NCBI GenBank assembly: GCA_016786725.1
Contig: JAEUVU010000020.1
Location: 124,001-188,000 of the forward strand
Length of the DNA stretch: 64,000 nt
Source of the DNA: Ferruginibacter sp.
GTDB taxonomy: Bacteria > Bacteroidota > Bacteroidia > Chitinophagales > Chitinophagaceae
Direction: 5' to 3'
The notes under the pieces are model-generated. The model ran no database searches and was not told the origin of the DNA. It saw nothing but the letters and a program-made list of their open reading frames with translations. This document shows, piece after piece, positions 8,800-16,249 of the stretch (its first letter is position 1; each line of letters starts with the position of its first letter). The translations under genes were made by a program, and so were the position numbers.

Positions 8800-9678
8800 T
8801 TGAAATTAGCAGCTATAGATATAGGAAGTAACGCAGCCCGTTTATTAATTACAGAAGTACTCACTGGCGAAAAAAACGCCCCCGTTTTTAATAAGCTTAA
8901 CCTCATAAGGGTGCCTTTGCGCCTGGGTTTTGAAGTTTTTGAGCATGGCACCATCTCCAAACAAAAAACCGGCATGTTTTTACAAACCATGAAGGCATTT
9001 AAGCATTTAATGAATGCTTACGAAGTTAAGCATGTTAAAGCCTGCGCCACCAGTGCCATGAGGGACGCAAAGAATGCACAGGACATCATACGTAAAGTAA
9101 AATTAGAAACCGATATTGCCATTGAAGTGATAAGCGGCGATATGGAAGCAGGCCTTGTTTTTGAGAACCACATTGCAGAAACATTAGACAATGACCACAG
9201 TTATATGTACATGGATGTGGGGGGCGGAAGCACCGAACTTTCTTTCTTCAGCAATGGCGCCCTTACGTTCAAAGAATCTTTCAATATCGGCACCATACGT
9301 TTGTTGCAAAACCAGGTAAATGAAAAAACCTGGGAAGTGATGAGAGAGATCATCAAAACCGTAACCAAGGGACAAAAAGAAGTGGTGGCTATTGGCAGTG
9401 GCGGCAACATCAATAAGATCTTCAGCATGAGCAAACGTAAAGAGGGAAAACCGCTCACACTCGATCTGCTGAAAGACTACCACAAAGAATTAAGCAGCGT
9501 TAATTTAGAAGAAAGAATGCGGCTCTATAATTTACGTGCCGACCGTGCCGATGTAATTATACCCGCCCTGCAGATATACACCAATGCCATGCGCTGGGCC
9601 GGCGCCAACGAAATGTATGTACCAAAAATTGGTTTGGCTGATGGATTGATACAGCACATGTGGGAGGAGTTGAAATAA
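8800..9678 (+). CDS. ppx: Exopolyphosphatase (Ppx/GppA phosphatase family)
   Basis: Releases phosphate from polyphosphate ends, or converts pppGpp to ppGpp; sequence alone does not separate the two. The 292 residues form the two ASKHA-type actin-fold lobes: phosphate-binding loop 1 AAIDIGSNAARLL at the N-terminus, ACATSAMRDA, and loop 2 YMDVGGGSTELSFF near residue 140. The C-terminal HD-like domain of E. coli Ppx is absent, as in short Ppx1-type enzymes. The start is TTG at 8800, directly before the conserved KLAAIDIGSN. Adjacency to ppk1 favours polyphosphate as substrate. Confidence 0.92.
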   Translation: MKLAAIDIGSNAARLLITEVLTGEKNAPVFNKLNLIRVPLRLGFEVFEHGTISKQKTGMFLQTMKAFKHLMNAYEVKHVKACATSAMRDAKNAQDIIRKVKLETDIAIEVISGDMEAGLVFENHIAETLDNDHSYMYMDVGGGSTELSFFSNGALTFKESFNIGTIRLLQNQVNEKTWEVMREIIKTVTKGQKEVVAIGSGGNINKIFSMSKRKEGKPLTLDLLKDYHKELSSVNLEERMRLYNLRADRADVIIPALQIYTNAMRWAGANEMYVPKIGLADGLIQHMWEELK

Positions 9679-9711
9679 GATTTCTTTCCCACTATTTCCT
9701 ATTTTCAATCA

Positions 9712-10803
9712 ATGAATTCAAAACCCGCAGTCCGCTTTGATGCACTCACCGGCTTTCGTTGCCTGGCTGCGTGTTTGGTTTTTTTCTATCATAACAGAAA
9801 GTACTGGCGTGATTTCCTGCACCCTGAAATTTTACGATTGTTTAATGAATTTCACATCGGTGTTTCTTTGTTTTTTGTGTTAAGCGGTTTTTTAATCGCC
9901 TATACTTATGCCGAAGAACCGTTAAAGTCTGCTAAGAGTTATGCAAAATATTTCTCCGTCCGCTTTGTACGCATTATGCCGCTTTACTGGCTGATACTTA
10001 CTGCCTATTATCTTGATCCGGCTTTTGGCAACATGCATTTCTCCTGGCTTACCTATTTGCTTTTTCATGGCTTTTCTGATCAGCACAATCTGGATGCAAT
10101 TGCCCAGGCCTGGTCGCTGAATATTGAAATGACATTCTATGCGCTGGCTCCACTGCTTTGTTTGTTGCAGAAGAAACACCTGGTTTATCTGTTGGGTTTT
10201 CTTGCTTTACTTTTTTTAGGCACATGGGCAATTGGTTATTACTGGCACCAGGTAAATGGCAATCCGCATAAATGGCTGTATCCCCTGCATTTTGTGCTAT
10301 CAGGCACTTTCCCGGGCCGTTGCCTGGAGTTTGTTGTAGGTATGATGCTGGCAAATTACATCCGAAGTAATAAAACGGAGTTCATCCAAAAATTTCGTTT
10401 TAAAACCATCATTGGCTTTGCCGGGATTTTTATCTCCACGTATTGCATCGGGCTTTTTCAATCTAAAACTTCTTCGCATGGATCTGACCAGCCGGAAGGA
10501 ATGACCTTACAACTGTTGGCACTGCCCGTTTTTGTAGCCATTGCGTTGGCCGGGCTTATTTACGAAAAGAGCTGGCTGCAAAAATTCTTTTCATCCCGTG
10601 TAATGGTTTTGCTGGGTAATGCTTCTTTTGCTTTTTATCTTATTCACATCAGCTATGTAAATCTTAAAGTAAGAGAGTGGTTTTTATTGCCCGACAGGAA
10701 TTTTGTTGTGCTGTGGCTGATATCAATTATTTTATACCTGGTATTTGAGAAGCCCATTTATGACGGTTACAGAAAAAGGATAAAGAAACCTGCAAAAACT
10801 TAA
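9712..10803 (+). CDS. Acyltransferase family 3 (OafA/YrhL-like) membrane protein
   Basis: A 363-residue protein with about ten hydrophobic segments. The N-terminus carries FDALTGFRCLAACLVFFYH, the RDxxR-less but typical start of family 3 acyltransferases, followed by HIGVSLFFVLSGFLIAY and RFVRIMPLYWL. Such proteins transfer acetyl or other acyl groups to extracytoplasmic sugars. The substrate cannot be read from the sequence; the surface-glycan genes further on are possible clients. It begins 33 bp after ppx. Confidence 0.88.
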   Translation: MNSKPAVRFDALTGFRCLAACLVFFYHNRKYWRDFLHPEILRLFNEFHIGVSLFFVLSGFLIAYTYAEEPLKSAKSYAKYFSVRFVRIMPLYWLILTAYYLDPAFGNMHFSWLTYLLFHGFSDQHNLDAIAQAWSLNIEMTFYALAPLLCLLQKKHLVYLLGFLALLFLGTWAIGYYWHQVNGNPHKWLYPLHFVLSGTFPGRCLEFVVGMMLANYIRSNKTEFIQKFRFKTIIGFAGIFISTYCIGLFQSKTSSHGSDQPEGMTLQLLALPVFVAIALAGLIYEKSWLQKFFSSRVMVLLGNASFAFYLIHISYVNLKVREWFLLPDRNFVVLWLISIILYLVFEKPIYDGYRKRIKKPAKT

Positions 10804-10913
10804 AATTATTTACATTACTTTTCTTTCTACATTTACATTCTCATTGCTCCCCGGATTTGTTTTATTCTAATGCAGAGCCAACTCCACCAGCATCTTAATT
10901 AAAACAAACAACC

Positions 10914-11729
10914 ATGTCGGTACAAAAAGAAATAAAAAAAGTAACTACACACACTTTGCAGATGATGAAAAGCGCAGGAGAAAAGATCTCCATGATAACA
11001 GCCTATGATTTTTCTTTTGCAAAGATATTTGATGCAGCAGGCATTGATATCATCCTGGTTGGCGATAGCGCCAGCAATGTAATGGCCGGCCATGAAACCA
11101 CCTTACCCATCACACTCGACCAGATGATCTATCATGCACAAAGCGTGGTACGTGGCATCAATCGTTGCCTGGTTGTGGTTGACATGCCCTTCGGATCTTA
11201 TCAATCCAATTCAGAAATAGCATTGGCATCTGCCATTAAAATAATGAAAGAAACAGGCGGCCATTCTGTAAAGCTTGAAGGCGGCGAAGAAGCCGTGGAC
11301 TCGGTTAAAAAAATTGTAAGCGCCGGCATACCGGTAATGGGACATCTTGGTTTAACACCGCAAAGCATTTATAAGTTTGGCACTTATACCGTAAGAGCCA
11401 AGGAAGAAGATGAAGCAGCTAAACTAAAAAAAGATGCCCTGCTTTTGCAGGAAGCCGGTGCATTTGCCATTGTGCTTGAAAAAATTCCTGCAGCGCTGGC
11501 AAAAGAAGTAAGTGAAAGCCTGCACATTCCCACCATTGGCATTGGTGCCGGCGGCGATTGTGACGGGCAGGTTCTGGTAATGCATGATATACTGGGCATA
11601 AATGTGGAATTTAAACCAAGGTTTCTCAGAAAGTATCTGAATCTGTACGAGCAGATAGACGGTGCGGTAAAGCAATACATCAGCGATGTGAAGAGCAAAG
11701 ATTTTCCCAATGAAAATGAGCAATACTAA
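10914..11729 (+). CDS. panB: 3-methyl-2-oxobutanoate hydroxymethyltransferase
   Basis: Forms ketopantoate from 2-oxoisovalerate and methylene-tetrahydrofolate, the first step of pantothenate synthesis. The 271 residues contain the metal-binding [15 protein letters not shown], the VDMPFGSYQ loop, [20 protein letters not shown] and the C-terminal [19 protein letters not shown], all family hallmarks. It acts with panC at 4137. The ATG start matches the family. Confidence 0.97.
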   Translation: MSVQKEIKKVTTHTLQMMKSAGEKISMITAYDFSFAKIFDAAGIDIILVGDSASNVMAGHETTLPITLDQMIYHAQSVVRGINRCLVVVDMPFGSYQSNSEIALASAIKIMKETGGHSVKLEGGEEAVDSVKKIVSAGIPVMGHLGLTPQSIYKFGTYTVRAKEEDEAAKLKKDALLLQEAGAFAIVLEKIPAALAKEVSESLHIPTIGIGAGGDCDGQVLVMHDILGINVEFKPRFLRKYLNLYEQIDGAVKQYISDVKSKDFPNENEQY

Positions 11730-11836
11730 CAGTTGGCAATTTGCAGTCTCCAGTTGGCAATAAGTTCCTGCCATTCAAAAAAACTCTAAAATCAAAAGCT
11801 CTAAAATGCCAACTGCCCACCGCCAACTGCCAACTC
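11730..11836. repeat. Intergenic array of CAGTTGGCAA units and inverted GCCAACTG units
   Basis: CAGTTGGCAA occurs at 11730-11739 and 11751-11760. The inverted form GCCAACTG or GCCAACTC occurs at 11808, 11822 and 11829. The two halves could pair over about 100 nt. This fills the gap between panB and the aldehyde dehydrogenase gene. Confidence 0.65.
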
Positions 11837-11843
11837 TTCTCCT

Positions 11844-11851
11844 TAACTTTG
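11844..11851 (+). promoter_or_regulatory. Possible -7 box of the aldehyde dehydrogenase gene
   Basis: TAACTTTG matches TAnnTTTG and ends 26 bp before the ATG at 11878. No clear -33 TTG element is present; the upstream sequence is the GCCAACTG repeat. Confidence 0.5.
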
Positions 11852-11877
11852 CCCCCTAAAAACTCAACCCGAGCTAT

Positions 11878-13401
11878 ATGAAATTTTTAAAATCATTAAA
11901 ATTACAGGCAAATAACAATGGCGTTTCTACCGGTGTAAACTGGGTAAAAAGCAATGGCGAAAAACTTCAATCCTTCTCCCCTGTTGATGGTAAATTAATT
12001 GGTACAGTAACCGGCGCTGATGCAAAAGCTTATGAAGCAGTTATTAAAAAAGCAGAAGCCGCTTTTATTGAATGGCGCAGCTGGCCTGCACCCAAACGTG
12101 GCGAAATTGTAAGGCAGGTTGGTGAAGAATTAAGAAAATATAAAAGCGATCTTGGGCAATTAGTAAGTTATGAAATGGGCAAGAGCCTGCAGGAAGGCCT
12201 GGGCGAAGTGCAGGAGATGATAGACATCTGCGATTTTGCTGTTGGCCTTAGCCGCCAGCTGCATGGATTAACCATGCATAGCGAAAGGCCCGGACACCGT
12301 ATGTATGAACAATACCATCCGTTGGGAATTGTAGGCGTAATATCAGCCTTTAACTTCCCTGTAGCCGTATGGAGCTGGAATGCTGCATTGGCCTGGGTTT
12401 GTGGCGATACATGCGTTTGGAAACCAAGCGAAAAAACTCCGCTTTGCGCTATTGCCTGCCAGAATATCATTCAATCGGTTTTCAAAAAAAATAATGTGCC
12501 AGAAGGTGTTTCGTGCATTATTGCCGGCGGCAGAAATGTAGGCGAATGGATGAGTAGTGATGCAAGAATTCCATTGTTATCTGCAACCGGCAGTACAAGG
12601 ATGGGTAAAGCCGTTGCAGCAGCTGTTGGTCAGCGCCTGGGAAAAAGTTTGCTGGAACTGGGTGGCAATAATGCCATAATCATCACTGAAAATGCAGATC
12701 TTGATATGGCACTCATTGGCGCTGCTTTTGGCGCAGTAGGCACAGCCGGTCAGCGTTGCACAAGCACCCGCAGGCTCATCATTCACGAAAAAATATATAA
12801 CAAGTTCAAAGAAAAACTGGCACATGCTTATGGTCAGTTAAAAATTGGGAATCCTTTAAATGAAAAAAATCATGTGGGGCCGTTGATTGACAAAGATGCA
12901 GTGAATATGTATCTTGATTCAATCGAAAAATGCAAAGAAGAGGGTGGCAAATTTATTGTTGAAGGTGGTGTTCTAAAAGGCAAAGGTTATGAAAGCGGCT
13001 GCTATGTAAAACCATGCATTGCCGAAGCAAAGAATAATTTTAAAATTGTACAACACGAAACCTTCGCCCCTATTTTATACCTGATGAAATATAAGACCCT
13101 TGATGAAGCCATTGCTTTGCAAAACGGTGTTCCGCAGGGCTTATCATCAGCCATCATGACCAATAATATGCGACAGGCCGAGCAGTTCTTATCACAGGCC
13201 GGCAGCGATTGTGGTATTGCAAACGTTAACATCGGTACCTCCGGAGCCGAAATCGGCGGTGCATTCGGCGGTGAAAAAGAAACCGGCGGCGGCCGTGAAA
13301 GCGGCAGCGATGCCTGGAAAGTGTATATGCGACGCCAGACCAATACCATCAATTACACCGATAAGTTGCCGCTGGCACAGGGTATTAAATTCAACCTATA
13401 A
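11878..13401 (+). CDS. ALDH7-type aldehyde dehydrogenase (probable L-aminoadipate-semialdehyde dehydrogenase)
   Basis: A 507-residue NAD-dependent aldehyde dehydrogenase. It has the catalytic ELGGNNAIII glutamate loop and the cysteine in GQRCTSTRR, plus GSTRMGKAVA of the cofactor site. The spacing and the C-terminal GAFGGEKETGGGRESGSDAWK resemble antiquitin (ALDH7/AmaB), which oxidises aminoadipate semialdehyde in lysine breakdown. A saccharopine-dehydrogenase-like gene at 53552-54751 is a possible partner. The substrate assignment is inference from family resemblance; betaine- or other aldehyde specificity is less likely. Confidence 0.85.
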   Translation: MKFLKSLKLQANNNGVSTGVNWVKSNGEKLQSFSPVDGKLIGTVTGADAKAYEAVIKKAEAAFIEWRSWPAPKRGEIVRQVGEELRKYKSDLGQLVSYEMGKSLQEGLGEVQEMIDICDFAVGLSRQLHGLTMHSERPGHRMYEQYHPLGIVGVISAFNFPVAVWSWNAALAWVCGDTCVWKPSEKTPLCAIACQNIIQSVFKKNNVPEGVSCIIAGGRNVGEWMSSDARIPLLSATGSTRMGKAVAAAVGQRLGKSLLELGGNNAIIITENADLDMALIGAAFGAVGTAGQRCTSTRRLIIHEKIYNKFKEKLAHAYGQLKIGNPLNEKNHVGPLIDKDAVNMYLDSIEKCKEEGGKFIVEGGVLKGKGYESGCYVKPCIAEAKNNFKIVQHETFAPILYLMKYKTLDEAIALQNGVPQGLSSAIMTNNMRQAEQFLSQAGSDCGIANVNIGTSGAEIGGAFGGEKETGGGRESGSDAWKVYMRRQTNTINYTDKLPLAQGIKFNL

Positions 13402-13479
13402 AATTTTGTAAATACCGGATAAACGGTATGGACTTTGATCACAATAGCATCTAATTTTACCAGAAATAATAAATAAAAT

Positions 13480-15174
13480 ATGACCAAGTTTTTCAAAATT
13501 CTTTTTGCCCTGGTACTTACAGGCATCTCAGTTTCGGCACAAACCAGCACCGTACCCAACAGCTGGCATATGATGGATAAGCAGGAAGATGGCTACAGCG
13601 GTGTTAGCGCCAACAAGGCTTATGCATTTTTAAAAAGCAAAAATCTTAAAAGTAATACAGTGCTTGTAGCAGTAATTGATACAGGTATTGATACGCTTCA
13701 TGAAGACCTTAAATCAATTCTCTGGAAAAACCCCAAAGAAATTCCGGGCAACGGTAAAGATGATGATGGCAATGGATATATTGACGATGTGCATGGGTGG
13801 AATTTTCTGGGCGGCAAAGATGGCCGTAATGTTAAGGTTGACAGCGACGAACGCAGCCGTGTATATTATGGTTTAAAAGATAAGTGGGACAACAAAGAAG
13901 TAGATAAATCAAAATTGAACAAGGCAGAGCTTTATGAATATGAAATGTTTGTAAAAGCCAAAGCCGAGATGAAAGGTACCGATACCAAAGAAGAAGAAAT
14001 TACGGCTGATGATGTGGCAGGTTTAAAAACACTCTATACAACTTTACAGGAAAGCGACAGCATTCTTAAAAAAGGAATGGGCCGTGATACGTTTACCGGT
14101 AAAGACCTTGACCTGTATGTAACCAAATCTTTTGCAGAACGGAGGGCTAAAACACAGATGCTGGACCTTATGAAGCGTAATAACATGATGGACCAGTCGG
14201 ACAAAGAATTTATCGGCGGTTTAAAAGAGTATATCGAATATGCTGAAGGTGAACTGAGAAAAGCCGAATCCAAAGTATCTGCTCCAAAACCTTATCGTAA
14301 AGATATTGTTGGCGATAATGAAAATGATTTCAGCGATTATAAATACGGCAACAAAGATATTATGGCCGATTTTTCGATGCATGGTACACACTGTGCCGGC
14401 ATCATCGGTGCTGTGCGTGGTAACGGTAAGGGCATGGACGGCATTGCCGACAATGTACGCATTATGGCGCTGCGTGTGGTACCCGATGGCGATGAGCATG
14501 ATAAAGACATTGCCCTGGCAATACGCTATGCGGTTGATAACGGTGCACAGATCATCAGCATGAGTTTTGGTAAAAGTTACTCGCCGCAAAAGCAATGGGT
14601 TGATGAAGCGTTTGCCTACGCTGAAAGTAAAAATGTATTGCTAGTGCATGCCGCCGGCAACGATGCAAAAGATGTGGATGTAGCAGATAATTTTCCCAAC
14701 CCCAATTATGTAATGGGCGGCCGGGCCGGTAATGTAATTACGGTAGGCGCCAGCGCCGAGCCTTTATCAGGCAGCCAGGTAGCTTCTTTCAGCAACTATG
14801 GTAAAAAAGAAGTGGATGTATTTTCTCCCGGTGCAAAAATATATTCAACACTGCCCGGTGGCAACAATTACGGCAATTTAAGCGGCACCAGTATGGCTTG
14901 CCCCCTGGTAGCGGGTATTGCAGCTTTAACGCTTGAGTACTTCCCTACCCTTACAGCAAAGCAGTTGAAATATGTGATAGAAAAATCGGCCCTGCAGCCA
15001 AAAGGCGATGTAAACAAGCCTGGTACTGATGAAAAAGTTCCGCTGAGTGAACTTTCAAAAACCGGCGGCATTGTTAATGCTTACGAAGCGGTTAAACTGG
15101 CAGCAACCTTAACCGGTGAAAACAAAAAAGAAAACCTGCCAAAACCTACAATGAACAAACCGAATAAAAATTAA
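13480..15174 (+). CDS. Secreted S8 family serine peptidase (subtilase) with a large insert
   Basis: A 564-residue exported protease. An 18-20 residue signal peptide ends at SVSA-QTS. The catalytic triad is read as Asp67 (AVIDTGI), His304 (MHGTHCAG) and Ser471 (SGTSMACP). The Asp-to-His distance of 237 residues is far greater than in subtilisin, because a charged, helix-rich segment of about 200 residues is inserted between them. The C-terminus ends in a short Lys/Pro/Asn tail without an obvious type IX sorting domain. It follows the aldehyde dehydrogenase gene by 78 bp and ends in a strong terminator. Confidence 0.93.
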   Translation: MTKFFKILFALVLTGISVSAQTSTVPNSWHMMDKQEDGYSGVSANKAYAFLKSKNLKSNTVLVAVIDTGIDTLHEDLKSILWKNPKEIPGNGKDDDGNGYIDDVHGWNFLGGKDGRNVKVDSDERSRVYYGLKDKWDNKEVDKSKLNKAELYEYEMFVKAKAEMKGTDTKEEEITADDVAGLKTLYTTLQESDSILKKGMGRDTFTGKDLDLYVTKSFAERRAKTQMLDLMKRNNMMDQSDKEFIGGLKEYIEYAEGELRKAESKVSAPKPYRKDIVGDNENDFSDYKYGNKDIMADFSMHGTHCAGIIGAVRGNGKGMDGIADNVRIMALRVVPDGDEHDKDIALAIRYAVDNGAQIISMSFGKSYSPQKQWVDEAFAYAESKNVLLVHAAGNDAKDVDVADNFPNPNYVMGGRAGNVITVGASAEPLSGSQVASFSNYGKKEVDVFSPGAKIYSTLPGGNNYGNLSGTSMACPLVAGIAALTLEYFPTLTAKQLKYVIEKSALQPKGDVNKPGTDEKVPLSELSKTGGIVNAYEAVKLAATLTGENKKENLPKPTMNKPNKN

Positions 15175-15183
15175 GAACTAAAT

Positions 15184-15233
15184 AGCAGGTATAAAAAAAT
15201 CCCCGGTTTACGGTTTTTTTTTTTATACCTGCT
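15184..15233 (+). terminator. Strong rho-independent terminator of the subtilase gene
   Basis: A perfect 16-bp stem, AGCAGGTATAAAAAAA (15184-15199) with its complement (15218-15233), begins 10 bp after the stop codon and includes a long T tract. Confidence 0.85.
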
Positions 15234-15320
15234 GCTTTTAAAATTTGTTCACCATTTGTGTGGTTGTTTGCCGTTGTGGGTTGCCTGACCAACAATTTAT
15301 CAAAAAACATAGTTCAATAA

Positions 15321-15534
15321 ATGATCCAGCAACAATTCGCCCACTCCGCCAAAACCACCCTCGAACCCGACAACTACGTGATCGGCCTGGTTGTAGCAGG
15401 CTCCTGGCTTACCTGTTTCTCTTTAGCGGAAATTACGAACCGTACTTTTTGATAACACTATCCAATTACAACAAAAAGCCGAACAAAAAGTAATGCTTTA
15501 TTTTGATGAACTGGAAAGCGGGGTTAATTGGTAA
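15321..15534 (+). pseudogene. Probable relic of a small nucleotidyltransferase-like gene
   Basis: The 426-bp gap between the subtilase terminator and the DinB gene holds no intact gene. From ATG 15321 a 43-codon frame reads QQFAHSAKTTL, then NYVIGLVVAGSWLT, which resembles the first strand and GS motif of nucleotidyltransferase-fold proteins. It then leaves that pattern and stops at 15450-15452. The next frame continues as a helical stretch KAEQKVMLYFDELESGVNW to a stop at 15532-15534. I read this as a gene with an internal deletion and a frameshift. The family call is tentative; the rest of the gap (15235-15320, 15535-15659) shows nothing. Confidence 0.4.
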
Positions 15535-15659
15535 ACCGCCATCCAAAAAAATGAAACTCTTATCTAAAAAAAGCAAAACTACCTCCCCTGGCCATTTAGC
15601 ATTTTTCTCTATCTTGTAATTTGCTTTTCCACTAATTTTAACCCTCAAAAATTACCATC

Positions 15660-16172
15660 ATGCCAAAACCATCACCCGAAACTTACAACCCTTATTTTAA
15701 AAGATATATTGACCAGGTGCCAGAAGAAGACCTTACTATCGCATTTGATAACCAGTTACCCATTATTACGGGATTTTTAAACTCTATATCAGAAGACAAA
15801 TCAACCTATGCTTATGCGCCCGGCAAATGGACATTGAAAGAACTATTGCAACACATCATTGATACCGAAAGGATTTTTAATTACCGTGCATTGGCCATTG
15901 CCCGTAAAGAAACAGCTCCCCTGCCCGACTTTGATGAAGACAGTTATGCAGCCAATTCAAATGCCAACAGCAGGCCCTGGCAAATACTGGTAGATGAATT
16001 TTTGCTGGTGCGTCAGTCAACCCGTTTTTTATACGATAGTTTTACTGAAGAAATGCTGGCGTCTTCCGGTATATCAAGCAATGCTCCTTCCACTGTTTTA
16101 AGTTTTGGGTTTACAACGCTGGGCCATTTTTATCACCATAAAAAAGTAATGGAAGAAAGATATCTTTCCTGA
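15660..16172 (+). CDS. DinB family protein
   Basis: A 170-residue four-helix-bundle protein. Candidate metal-binding histidines are in LLQHIIDTER (first helix pair) and GHFYHHKKVMEERYL near the C-terminus. The block YAPGKWTLKELLQH is nearly identical in the second DinB protein at 60194-60715, so the two are paralogues. DinB relatives include metal-dependent thiol transferases and DNA-damage-induced proteins; the substrate here is unknown. No DNA-damage operator was recognised upstream. Confidence 0.85.
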   Translation: MPKPSPETYNPYFKRYIDQVPEEDLTIAFDNQLPIITGFLNSISEDKSTYAYAPGKWTLKELLQHIIDTERIFNYRALAIARKETAPLPDFDEDSYAANSNANSRPWQILVDEFLLVRQSTRFLYDSFTEEMLASSGISSNAPSTVLSFGFTTLGHFYHHKKVMEERYLS

Positions 16173-16194
16173 AAGAATATACTTCGCAAACAAA

Positions 16195-16222
16195 AATGCC
16201 GTCACGTTATTATGACGGCATT
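16195..16222. terminator. Bidirectional terminator between the convergent DinB and prc genes
   Basis: AATGCCGTCA (16195-16204) pairs with TGACGGCATT (16213-16222), loop 8 nt. A-rich sequence on the left and T-rich sequence on the right let it serve both converging genes. Confidence 0.75.
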
Positions 16223-16249
16223 CCCTTTATAAATTGTCAACTTATTAAC

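Noticed and set aside
15245..15493. 82-residue frame over the relic region
   Set aside because: A different frame from the one showing nucleotidyltransferase-like residues; it looks like chance.
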